The translations under genes were made by a program, and so were the position numbers. From Saccoglossus kowalevskii (lineage: Eukaryota; Hemichordata; Enteropneusta; Harrimaniidae): DNA of 22,076 nt. The notes below the pieces were generated by a model. It did not search any database, had not been told where the DNA came from, and worked only from the letters and a program-made list of their open reading frames with translations. The DNA lies in NCBI RefSeq assembly GCF_000003605.2, contig NW_003121568.1, forward strand, positions 1 through 22,076, written 5' to 3'. Shown piece by piece: positions 10,331-21,265 of the stretch; position 1 is the first letter of the stretch, and the number at the start of each line of letters is the position of its first letter.

Positions 10331-10520
10331 ATCTGATATATGGTTTATCGGGACTAGCTGGGTTTGATTTGCGGTCTATCGGGACAAGCTGGATTTGATA
10401 TATGGACTATCGGGATTAGCTGGGTTTGATGTATGGACTATCGGGATTAGCTGGGTTTGATATGTGGTCTATCGGGAGTAGCCGAGTTTGATATATGGAC
10501 TATCGAGACTAGCTGGGTTT
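10331..10520. repeat. irregular monomers with no second copy seen
   Basis: Six or so monomers carry combinations that I find nowhere else in the window: GGATCTGATATATGGTTTATC, GATTTGCGGTCTATC, GGACAAGCTGGATTTG, GATGTATGG and GGGAGTAGCCGAG. Each is still 31 bp and in phase. The segment sits at the switch from U copy 4 to X region 2. It may have a partner outside this window. Confidence 0.65.
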
Positions 10521-11676
10521 GATATATGGACTATCAGGACTAGCTGGGTTTGATATATGGACTATCGGGATTAGCCGGGTTTGATATATGGACTATCGGG
10601 ACTAGTTGGGTTTGATATATGGACTATCGGGACTAGTTGGGTTTGATATATGGACTATCGGGACTAGCTGGGTTTGATATATGGACTATCGGGATTAGCT
10701 GGGTTTGATATATGAACTATCGGGATTAGCTGGGTTTGATATATGGACTATCGGGACTAGCTGGGTTTGATATATGGACTATCGAGATTAGCTGGGTTTG
10801 ATATATGGATTATCGGGACTAGCTGGGTTTGATATATGGACTATCGGGATTAGCTGGGTTTGATATATGGACTATCGGGACTAGCCGGGTTTGATATATG
10901 GACTATCGGGATTAGCTGGGTTTGATATATGGACTATCGGGACTAGCTGGGTTTGATATATGCACTATCGGGACTAGCTGGGTTTGATATATGGACTATC
11001 GGGACTAGCTGGGTTTGATATATGCACTATCGGGACTAGCTGGGTTTGATATATGGACTATCGGGACTAGCTGGGTTTGACATATGGACTATCGGGATTA
11101 GCTGGGTTTGATATATGGACTATCGGGACTAGCTGGGTTTGACATATGGACTATCGGGATTAGCTGGGTTTGATATATGGACTATCGGAACTAGCTGTGT
11201 TTGATATATGGACTATCGGGACTAGCTGGGTTTGATATATGGACTATCGGGACTAGCTGGGTTTGATATATGGACTATCGGGACTAGCTGGGTTTGACAT
11301 ATGGACTATCGGGATTAGCTGGGTTTGATATATGGACTATCGGAACTAGGTGTGTTTGATATATGGACTATCGGGACTAGCTGGGTTTGATATATGGACT
11401 ATCGGGACTAGCTGGGTTTGATATATAGACTATCGGGAATAGCTGGGTTTGATATATGGACTATCGGGACTAGCTGGGTTTGATATATGCACTATCGGGA
11501 CTAGCTGGGTTTGATATATGGACTATCGGGACTAGCTGGGTTTGACATATGGACTATCGGGACTAGCTGGGTTTGATATATGGACTATCGGAACTAGCTG
11601 TGTTTGATATATGGACTATCGGGACTAGCTGGGTTTGATATATGGACTATCGAGATTAGCTAGGTTTGATATATGG
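10521..11676. repeat. X region 2
   Basis: It starts with CAGGACTAG, GGATTAGCCGGG (10568) and two ACTAGTTGGG monomers, then ATGAACT, CGAGATTAG, GGATTATCGGG, ATGCACT and GACATATGG monomers. The first 590 bp match about 18795-19447, where two additional monomers (62 bp) are present. The part from about 11190 matches X region 1 at 4060 bp, so this region joins pieces of two other blocks. Confidence 0.75.
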
Positions 11677-12420
11677 ACTATCGGGACTAGCTGGGTTTGA
11701 TATATGGACTATCGGGACTAGTTGGGTTTAATATATGGACTATCGGGATTAGCTGGGTTTGATATATGGACTATCGGGACTAGCTGGGGTTGATATATGG
11801 ACTATCGGGACTAGCTGGGTTTGATATATGGACTATCGGGACTAGCTGGGTTTGATATATGGGCTATCGGGACTAGCTGGGTTTGATATATGGACTACCG
11901 GGACTAGCTGGGTTTGATATATGGACTATCAGGACTAGCTGGGTTTGATATATGGACTATCGGGACTAGCTGGGTTTGATATATGGACTATCAGGACTAG
12001 CTGGGTTTGATATATGGACTATCAGGATTAGCTGGGTTTGATATATGGACTATCGGGACTAGCTGGGTTTGATATATTTACTATCGGATTAGGTGGGTTT
12101 CATATATGGACTATCGGGACTAGCTGGGTTTGATATGTGGTCTATCGGGACTAGCTGAGTTTGATATATGGACTATCGGGACTAGCTGGGTTTGATATAT
12201 GGACTATCGGGACTAGCTGGGTTTGATATATGGACTATCGGGATTAGCTGGTTTGATATATGAACTATCTGGACTAGCTGGGGTTGATATATGGACTATC
12301 GGGATTAGCTGGGTTTGATATATGAACTATCGGGACTAGCCGAGTTTGATATATGGACTATCGGGACTAGCTGGGTTTGATATATGGACTATCGGGACTA
12401 GCTGGGTTTGATATATGGAT
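11677..12420. repeat. W cassette copy 2
   Basis: ACTAGTTGGG (11721), ATGGGCTATC, GGACTACCGGG (11892) and ATTTACTATC (12078) lie 3037 bp after W copy 1. From CTGGTTTG (12248) onward the offset is 3067, meaning one monomer gained and one base lost (ATCGGATTAGG near 12087). The GGACGATCGG monomer is ordinary here (CTATCAGG). TTTCATATATGG near 12110 is private. Confidence 0.8.
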
Positions 12421-13629
12421 TATCAGGATTAGCTGGGTTTGATATATGGACTATCGGGACTAGCTGGGTTTGATATATGGACTATCGGGATGAGGTGGAT
12501 TTGATATATGGACTATCGGGACTAGCTGGGTTTGATATGTGGTCTATCGGGACTAGCTGGGTTTGATATATGGACTATCGGGATTAGGTGGGTTTGATAT
12601 ATGGACTATCAGGACTAGCTGGGTTTGATATGTGGTCTATCGGGACTAGCCGAGTTTGATATATAGACTATCGGGACTAGCTGGGTTTGATATATGGACT
12701 ATCGGGACTAGCTGGGTTTGATATATGGACTATCAGGACTAGCTGGGTTTGATATATGGACTATCGGGACTAGCTGGGTTTGATATATGGACTATCGGGA
12801 CTAGCTGGGTTTGATATGTGGACTATCTGGACTAGCTGGGTTTGATATATGGACTATCGGAACTAGCTGGGTTTGATATATGGACTATCGGGACAAGCTG
12901 GGTTTGACATATGGACTATCGGGATTAGCTGGGTTTGATATATGGTCTATCGGGACTAGCTGGGTTTGATATATGGACTATCAGGACTAGCTGGGTTTGA
13001 TATATGGACTATCGGGACTAGCTGGGTTTGATATGTGGACTATCAGGACTAGCTGGGTTTGGTATATGGACTATCGGTACTAGCTGGGTTTGATATATAG
13101 ACTATCAGGACTAGCTGGGTTTGATATATGGAATATCGGGATTAGCTGGGTTTGATATATGGACTATCGGGACTAGCTGGGTTTGATATATGGACTATCG
13201 GGACTAGCTGGGTTTGATATGTGGACTATCGGGATTAGCTGGGTTTGATATATGGACTATCGGGACTAGCTATGTTTGATATGTGGTCTATCGGGACTAG
13301 CCGAGTTTGATATATGGACTATCGGGACTAGCTGGGTTTGATATGTGGTCTACCGGGACTAGCTGGGTTTGATATGTGGTCTATCGGGACTAGCTGGGTT
13401 TGATATATGGACTATCGGGACTAGCTGGGTTTGATATGTGGACTATCGGGACTAGCTGGGTTTGATATATGGACTATCGGGATTAGCTGGGTTTGATATA
13501 TGGACTATCGGGACTAGCTGGGTTTGATATATAGACAATCGGGACTAGCTGGGTTTGATATATGGACTATTGGGATTAGCTGGGTTTGATATATGGACTA
13601 TCGGGACTAGCTGGGTTTGATATATGGTC
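12421..13629. repeat. 39-monomer tandem duplication, copy a (U copy 5)
   Basis: This 1209-bp unit is followed directly by a copy of itself. It holds GGATGAGGTGGATTT (12488), GGATTAGGTGGG (12581), GGACAAGC (12891), TTTGGTATATGG, AGCTATG (13271), GTGGTCTACCGGG, ATAGACAATC and ATTGGGATTAG. Reading both copies base by base I find one difference, A here versus T at 14335. Its left part is W-tail sequence, so the unit begins at about position 12421 within the W-U series. Confidence 0.93.
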
Positions 13630-14838
13630 TATCAGGATTAGCTGGGTTTGATATATGGACTATCGGGACTAGCTGGGTTTGATATATGGACTATCGGGAT
13701 GAGGTGGATTTGATATATGGACTATCGGGACTAGCTGGGTTTGATATGTGGTCTATCGGGACTAGCTGGGTTTGATATATGGACTATCGGGATTAGGTGG
13801 GTTTGATATATGGACTATCAGGACTAGCTGGGTTTGATATGTGGTCTATCGGGACTAGCCGAGTTTGATATATAGACTATCGGGACTAGCTGGGTTTGAT
13901 ATATGGACTATCGGGACTAGCTGGGTTTGATATATGGACTATCAGGACTAGCTGGGTTTGATATATGGACTATCGGGACTAGCTGGGTTTGATATATGGA
14001 CTATCGGGACTAGCTGGGTTTGATATGTGGACTATCTGGACTAGCTGGGTTTGATATATGGACTATCGGAACTAGCTGGGTTTGATATATGGACTATCGG
14101 GACAAGCTGGGTTTGACATATGGACTATCGGGATTAGCTGGGTTTGATATATGGTCTATCGGGACTAGCTGGGTTTGATATATGGACTATCAGGACTAGC
14201 TGGGTTTGATATATGGACTATCGGGACTAGCTGGGTTTGATATGTGGACTATCAGGACTAGCTGGGTTTGGTATATGGACTATCGGTACTAGCTGGGTTT
14301 GATATATAGACTATCAGGACTAGCTGGGTTTGATTTATGGAATATCGGGATTAGCTGGGTTTGATATATGGACTATCGGGACTAGCTGGGTTTGATATAT
14401 GGACTATCGGGACTAGCTGGGTTTGATATGTGGACTATCGGGATTAGCTGGGTTTGATATATGGACTATCGGGACTAGCTATGTTTGATATGTGGTCTAT
14501 CGGGACTAGCCGAGTTTGATATATGGACTATCGGGACTAGCTGGGTTTGATATGTGGTCTACCGGGACTAGCTGGGTTTGATATGTGGTCTATCGGGACT
14601 AGCTGGGTTTGATATATGGACTATCGGGACTAGCTGGGTTTGATATGTGGACTATCGGGACTAGCTGGGTTTGATATATGGACTATCGGGATTAGCTGGG
14701 TTTGATATATGGACTATCGGGACTAGCTGGGTTTGATATATAGACAATCGGGACTAGCTGGGTTTGATATATGGACTATTGGGATTAGCTGGGTTTGATA
14801 TATGGACTATCGGGACTAGCTGGGTTTGATATATGGTC
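13630..14838. repeat. 39-monomer tandem duplication, copy b (U copy 6)
   Basis: This is the second 1209-bp copy, differing from the first by eye only at 14335 (GATTTATGG for GATATATGG). The junction monomer reads GGTCTATCAGG. Its left part (GGTCT) matches the end of the unit at 14835-14839 and its right part (ATCAGG) matches the start at 12422-12427, so the exchange lies within 13630-13633. Three copies of TATC at the relevant points allow the equal-register crossover. Confidence 0.93.
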
Positions 14839-15409
14839 TATCGGGATTAGCTGGGTTTGATATATGGACTTTCGGGACTAGCTGGGTTTGATATGTGGTC
14901 TATCCGACTAGCCGAAGTTTGATATATGGACTATCGGGACTAGCTGGGTTTGTTATGTGGTCTATCGGGACTAGCTGGGTTTGCTATACGGACTATCGAG
15001 ATTAGCTGGGTTTGCTATGTGGACTATCGGAACTTTCTGGGTTTGATATGTGGACTATCGGAACTTACTGGGTTTGAAAATGTGGAATATCGGGACTAGC
15101 TGGGTTTGATATGTGGTCTACCGGGACTAGCTGGGTTTGATATGTGGTCTATCGGGACTAGCCGAGTTCGATATATGGACTATCGGGACTAGCTGGGTTT
15201 GATATATGGACTATCGGGACTAGCTGGGTTTGATATATGGACTATCGGGACTAGCTGGGTTTGATATATGGACTATCGGGATTAGCTGGGTTTGATATAT
15301 GGACTATCGGGACTAGTTGGGTTTGATATATGGACTATCGGGATTAGCTGGGTTTGATATATGGACTATCGGGACTAGCTGGGTTTGATATATGGACTAT
15401 CGGGATTAG
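14839..15409. repeat. YA cassette copy 3
   Basis: The order of Y and A markers equals that at 3190-3690, with AACTTACTGGG at 15062 and ACTAGTTGGG at 15310. The whole stretch 13790-15339 is collinear with 2141-3690 at 11,649 bp, including the compensated ATCCGAC/CCGAAG monomer. It has the full GGG runs that are shortened in copy 2. Confidence 0.87.
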
Positions 15410-15742
15410 CTGGTTTGATATATGAACTATCGGGACTAGCTGGGGTTGATATATGGACTATCGGGATTAGCTGGGTTTGATATATGGACTATCGGGACTA
15501 GCCGAGTTTGATATATGGACTATCGGGACTAGCTGGGTTTGATATATGGACTACCGGGACTAGCTGGGTTTGATATATGGACTATCAGGATTAGCTGGGT
15601 TTGATATATGGACTATCGGGACTAGCTGGGTTTGATATATGGACTATCGGGATTAGGTGGATTTGATATATGGACTATCGGGACTAGCTGGGTTTGATAT
15701 GTGGTCTATCGGGACTAGCTGGGTTTGATATATGGACTATCG
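15410..15742. repeat. W tail leading to U copy 7
   Basis: CTGGTTTG/ATGAACT at 15410, then GGGGTTGAT, CCGAG, ACTACCGGG, CAGGATTAG and GGATTAGGTGGATTT. These lie 6229 bp after the W copy 1 tail (9181), and the match continues through U to about 16340 (930 bp in all). The front part of W is absent here. Confidence 0.8.
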
Positions 15743-16463
15743 GGATTAGGTGGGTTTGATATATGGACTATCAGGACTAGCTGGGTTTGATATGTGGTCT
15801 ATCGGGACTAGCCGAGTTTGATATATAGACTATCGGGACTAGCTGGGTTTGATATATGGACTATCGGGACTAGCTGGGTTTGATATATGGACTATCAGGA
15901 CTAGCTGGGTTTGATATATGGACTATCGGGACTAGCTGGGTTTGATATATGGACTATCGGGACTAGCTGGGTTTGATATGTGGACTATCTGGACTAGCTG
16001 GGTTTGATATATGGACTATCGGGACTAGCTGGTTTTGATATATGGACTATCGGGACAAGCTGGGTTTGACATATGGACTATCGGGATTAGCTGGGTTTGA
16101 TATATGGACTATCGGGACTAGCTGGGTTTGATATATGGACTATCAGGACTAGATGGGTTTGATATATGGACTATCGGGACTAGCTGGGTTTGATATGTGG
16201 ACTATCAGGACTAGCTGGGTTTGATATATGGACTATCGGTGCTAGCTGGGTTTGATATATAGACTATCAGGACTAGCTGGGTTTGATATATGGAATATCG
16301 GGATTAGCTGGGTTTGATATATGGACTATCGGGACTAGCTGGGTTTGATATATGGTCTATCGGGACTAGCCGAGTTTGATATATGGATTATCGGAACTAG
16401 CTGGGTTTGATATGTGGTCTACCGGGATTAGCTGGGTTTGATATATGGACTATCGGGACTAGC
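15743..16463. repeat. U cassette copy 7
   Basis: GGATTAGGTGGG at 15743 and GGACAAGC at 16053 keep the 310-bp spacing. It shares GGTTTTGAT, CAGGACTAGATGGG and GGTGCTAGC (16238) with U copy 3. The distance to AGCTATG (16464) is 411 bp, one monomer longer than the usual 380, because a CCGAG/GGATTATCGGAAC/GTGGTCTACCGGG segment has replaced the usual end. Confidence 0.84.
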
Positions 16464-17580
16464 TATGTTTGATATGTGGTCTATCGGGACTAGCCGAGTT
16501 TGATATATGGACTATCGGGACTAGCTGGGTTTGATATATGGACTATCGGGACTACCTGGGTTTGATATATGGACTATCGGGACTAGCTGGGTTTGATATG
16601 TGGACTATCGGGATTAGCTGGGTTTGATATATGGACTATCGGGACTAGCTGGGTTTGATATATGGTCTATTGGGACTAGCCGAGTTTGATATATGGATTA
16701 TCGGAACTAGCTGGGTTTGATATGTGGTCTACCGGGACTAGCTGGGTTTGATATGTGGTCTATCGGGACTAGCTGGGTTTGATATATGGACTATCGGGAC
16801 TAGCTGGGTTTGATATGTGGACTATCGGGACTAGCTGGGTTTGATATGTGGACTATCGGGATTAGCTGGGTTTGATATTTGAATTATTGGAACTTTCTGG
16901 GTTTGATGTGTGATCTATCGGAAATAGCTGGGTTTGATATGTGGACTATCTGAACTAGCTGGGTTTGATGTGTGGTCTAGCGGAACTAGCTGGGTTTAAT
17001 ATGTGGTTTATCGGCACTAGCCGGGTTTGATATATGGACTATGGGAACTTTCTGGGTTTGATATATGGACTATCGGGATTAGCTGGGTTTGATATGTGGA
17101 CTATCGGGACTAGCTGGGTATGATCTGTGGTCTATCGGAACTAGCTGGGTTTAATATGTGGTATATCGGAACTAGCTGGGTTTGATATATGGACTATCGG
17201 ATCTTTCTGGGTTTGATATATGGACTATCGGGACTAGCTGGGTTTGATATGTGGACTATCGGGAATTGCCGGGTTTGATATATGGACTATCGGGACTAGC
17301 TGGGTTTGATATATGGACTATCGGGACTAGGTGGGTTTGATATGTGGACTATCGGGACTAGCTGGGTTTGATATATGGACTATCGGGACTAGCTGGGTTT
17401 GATATATGGAATATCGGGACTAGCCGAGTTTGATATATGGACTATCGGGACTAGCTGGGTTTGATATATGGACTATCGGTACTAGCTGGGTTTGATATTT
17501 GGACTATCAGGATTAGCTGGGTTTGATATATGGACTATCGGGACTAGCTGGGTTTGATATATGGACTATCGGGATTAGGT
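16464..17580. repeat. B + V cassette copy 6 (most complete)
   Basis: The B markers (GACTACCTGGG, CTATTGGG at 16667, GGATTATCGGAAC, GTGGTCTACCGGG) run into the full V series from GATATTTGAATTATTGG (about 16874) to GGGAATTGCCGGG (about 17260), CCGAG (17424), GGTACTAG, GATATTTGG and GGATTAGGTGG. The first part matches 5741-6430 and the second matches copy 3 at 13,171 bp. It holds both halves of a series that is broken elsewhere, so it may be the best guide to the parental order. Confidence 0.85.
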
Positions 17581-17850
17581 GGGTTTGATATATGGACTAT
17601 CAGGACTAGCTGGGTTTGATATGTGGTCTATCGGGACTAGCCGAGTTTGATATATGGACTATCGGGACTAGCTGGGTTTGATATATGGACTATCGGGACT
17701 AGCTGGGTTTGATATGTGTACTATCAGGACTAGCTGGGTTTGATATATGGACTATCGGGACTAGCTGGGTTTGATATATAGACTATCGGGACTAGCTGGG
17801 TTTGATATATGGACTATCGGGATTAGCTGGGTTTGATATATGGACTATCG
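17581..17850. repeat. spacer between V copies 6 and 7
   Basis: Near-consensus monomers with CAGGACTAG, GTGGTCTATC, CCGAG, GTGTACTATCAGG and ATATAGACT, in the same order and register as 4410-4684. GTGTACT near 17716 is private to this copy. Confidence 0.75.
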
Positions 17851-18246
17851 GAACTTTCTGGGTTTGATGTGTGATCTATCGGAAATAGCTGGGTTTGATA
17901 TGTGGACTATCTGAACTAGCTGGGTTTGATGTGTGGTCTAGCGGAACTAGCTGGGTTTAATATGTGGTTTATCGGCACTAGCCGGGTTTGATATATGGAC
18001 TATGGGAACTTTCTGGGTTTGATATATGGACTATCGGGATTAGCTGGGTTTGATATGTGGACTATCGGGACTAGCTGGGTATGATCTGTGGTCTATCGGA
18101 ACTAGCTGGGTTTAATATGTGGTATATCGGAACTAGCTGGGTTTGATATATGGACTATCGGATCTTTCTGGGTTTGATATATGGACTATCGGGACTAGCT
18201 GGGTTTGATATGTGGACTATCGGGAATTGCCGGGTTTGATATATGG
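17851..18246. repeat. V cassette copy 7
   Basis: The V markers GATGTGTGATCT (17868) to GGGAATTGCCGGG lie exactly 961 bp (31 monomers) after those in copy 6. The match begins at GGAACTTTC (17851) and ends just after GCCGGG, where the sequence switches to the W cassette at ACTACCGGG (about 18248). Confidence 0.84.
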
Positions 18247-18794
18247 ACTACCGGGACTAGCTGGGTTTGATATATGGACGATCGGGACTAGCTGGGTTTA
18301 ATATATGGACTATCGGGACTAGCTGGTTTTAATATATGGACTATCAGGACTAGCTGGGTTTGATATATGGACTATCAGGATTAGCTGGGTTTGATATATG
18401 GACTATCGGGACTAGCTGGGTTTGATATATTTACTATCGGGATTACGTGGGTTTGGTATATGGACTATCGGGACTAGCTGGGTTTGATATATGGACTATC
18501 GGGACTAGCTGGGTTTGATATATGGACTATCGGGACTAGCTGGGTTTGATATATGGACTATCGGGATTAGCTGGTTTGATATATGAACTATCGGGACTAG
18601 CTGGGGTTGATATATGGACTATCGGGATTAGCTGGGTTTGATATATGGACTATCGGGACTAGCCGAGTTTGATATATGGACTATCGGGACTAGCTGGGTT
18701 TGATATATGGACTATCGGGACTAGCTGGGTTTGATATATGGACTATCAGGAATAGCTGGGTTTGATATATGGACTATCGGGACTAGCTGGGTTT
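18247..18794. repeat. W cassette copy 3 (front truncated)
   Basis: It enters at ACTACCGGG, then GGACGATCGG (18276), TTTAATATATGG, GGTTTTAATATATGG, ATTTACTATC (18431), GGATTACGTGGG, TTTGGTATATGG, CTGGTTTG (18571) and CAGGAATAGC, all 9390 bp after W copy 1. GGTTTTAAT is shared with W copy 4 whereas copy 1 has GGTTTTGAT, so copies 3 and 4 are closer to each other at this marker. Confidence 0.83.
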
Positions 18795-19715
18795 GATATA
18801 TGGACTATCAGGACTAGCTGGGTTTGATATATGGACTATCGGGATTAGCCGGGTTTGATATATGGACTATCGGGACTAGTTGGGTTTGATATATGGACTA
18901 TCGGGACTAGTTGGGTTTGATATATGGACTATCGGGACTAGCTGGGTTTGATATATGGACTATCGGGATTAGCTGGGTTTGATATGTGGTCTACCGGGAC
19001 TAGCTGGGTTTGATATATGGACTATCGGGATTAGCTGGGTTTGATATATGAACTATCGGGATTAGCTGGGTTTGATATATGGACTATCGGGACTAGCTGG
19101 GTTTGATATATCGACTATCGAGATTAGCTGGGTTTGATATATGGATTATCGGGACTAGCTGGGTTTGATATATGGACTATCGGAATTAGCTGGGTTTGAT
19201 ATATGGACTATCGGGACTAGCCGGGTTTGATATATGGACTATCGGGATTAGCTGGGTTTGATATATGGACTATCGGGACTAGCTGGGTTTGATATATGGA
19301 CTATCGGGACTAGCTGGGTTTGATATATGGACTATCGGGACTAGCTGGGTTTGATATATGCACTATCGGGACTAGCTGGGTTTGATATATGGACTATCGG
19401 GACTAGCTGGGTTTGACATATGGACTATCGGGATTCGCTGGGTTTGATATATGGACTATCGGAACTAGCTGTGTTTGATATATGGACTATCGGGACTAGC
19501 CGAGTTTGATATATGGACTATCGGGACTAGCTGGGTTTGACATATAGACCTATCGGGATTAGCTGGGTTTGATATATGGACTATCGGGATTAGCTGGGTT
19601 TGATATATGGACTATCGGGACTAGCTGGGTTTTGATATATGACTATCGGGACTAGCTGGGTTTGATATATGGACTATCTGGACTAGCTGGGTTTGATATA
19701 TGGACTATCGGAACT
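18795..19715. repeat. X region 3
   Basis: It matches X region 2 from CAGGACTAG and GGATTAGCCGGG (18842) onward, but with two extra monomers (62 bp, about 18971-19032) that include GTGGTCTACCGGG. Later come ATATCGACT, GGAATTAG, GGATTCGCTGGG, and two monomers with one-base insertions and losses (ATAGACCTATC near 19550, GGGTTTTGATATATGACT near 19628). Confidence 0.72.
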
Positions 19716-20490
19716 AGCTGGGTTTGATATATGGACTATCGGGACAAGCTGGGTTTGACATATGGACTATCGGGATTAGCTGGGTTTGATATATGGACTA
19801 TCAGGACTAGCTGGGTTTGATATATGGACTATCGGGACTAGCTGGGTTTGATATATGGACTATCGGGACTAGCTGGGTTTGATATATGGACTATCGGGAC
19901 TAGCTGGGTTTGACATATGGACTATCGGGATTAGCTGGGTTTGATATATGGACTATCGGAACTAGCTGGGTTTGATATATGGACTATCGGGACTAGCTGG
20001 GTTTGATATGTGGACTATCGGGATTAGCTAGGTTTGATATATGGACTATCGGGACTAGCTGGGTTTGATATATGGACTATCGGGACTAGCTGGGTTTGAT
20101 ATATGCACTATCGGGACTAGCTGGGTTTGATATATGGACTATCGGGACTAGCTGGGTTTGACATATGCACTATCGGGATTAGCTGGGTTTGATATATGGA
20201 CTATCGGGATTAGCTGGGTTTGATATATGGACTATCGGGGCTAGTTGGGTTTGATATATGGACTATCGGGATTAGATGGGTTTGATATATGGACTATCAG
20301 GACTAGCTGGGGTTGATATATGGACTATCGGGACTAGCTGGGTTTGATATATGGACTATCGGGACTAGCTGGGTTTGATATATGGACTATCGGGACTAGC
20401 TGGGTTTGATATATGGACTATCGAGACTAGCTGGGTTTGATATATGCACTATCGGGACTAGCTGGGTTTGATATATGGACTATCGGGACT
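19716..20490. repeat. 25-monomer tandem duplication, copy a
   Basis: A 775-bp unit with GGACAAGC (19742), GACATATGG (19911), GGATTAGCTAGG (20021), ATGCACT, CGGGGCTAGTTGGG (20237), GGATTAGATGGG, GGGGTTGAT and CGAGACTAG (20421). Each marker recurs 775 bp later (774 for the last, after a one-base loss). The right boundary lies between about 20452 and 20517, which sets the left one near 19716. Confidence 0.85.
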
Positions 20491-21265
20491 AGCTGTGTTT
20501 GATATATGGACTATCGGGACAAGCTGGGTTTGATATATGGACTATCGGGATTAGCTGGGTTTGATATATGGACTATCGGGATTAGCTGGGTTTGATATAT
20601 GGACTATCGGGACTAGCTGGGTTTGATATATGGACTATCGGGACTAGCTGGGTTTGATATATGGACTATCGGGACTAGCTGGGTTTGACATATGGACTAT
20701 CGGGATTAGCTGGGTTTGATATATGGACTATCGGAACTAGCTGGGTTTGATATATGGACTATCGGGACTAGCTGGGTTTGATATGTGGACTATCGGGATT
20801 AGCTAGGTTTGATATATGGACTATCGGGACTAGCTGGGTTTGATATATGGACTATCGGGACTAGCTGGGTTTGATATATGCACTATCGGGACTAGCTGGG
20901 TTTGATATATGGACTATCGGGACTAGCTGGGTTTGACATATGGACTATCGGGATTAGCTGGGTTTGATATATGGACTATCGGGATTAGCTGGGTTTGATA
21001 TATGGACTATCGGGGCTAGTTGGGTTTGATATATGGACTATCGGGATTAGATGGGTTTGAAATATGGACTATCAGGACTAGCTGGGGTTGATATATGGAC
21101 TATCGGGACTAGCTGGGTTTGATATATGGACTATCGGGACTAGCTGGGTTTGATATATGGACTATCGGGACTAGCAGGTTTGATATATGGACTATCGAGA
21201 CTAGCTGGGTTTGATATATGCACTATCGGGACTAGCTGGGTTTGATATATGGACTATCGGGACTA
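20491..21265. repeat. 25-monomer tandem duplication, copy b
   Basis: The second 775-bp copy has GGACAAGC at 20517, GGATTAGCTAGG at 20796, CGGGGCTAGTTGGG at 21012 and CGAGACTAG at 21195. I see about six or seven differences from copy a, for example GATATATGG for GACATATGG near 20532, CGGGATTAG for CAGGACTAG near 20577, ATGGACT for GCACT near 20943, GAAATATGG near 21060 and CTAGCAGG near 21174. It is therefore older than the 1209-bp duplication if divergence is a guide. Confidence 0.85.
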
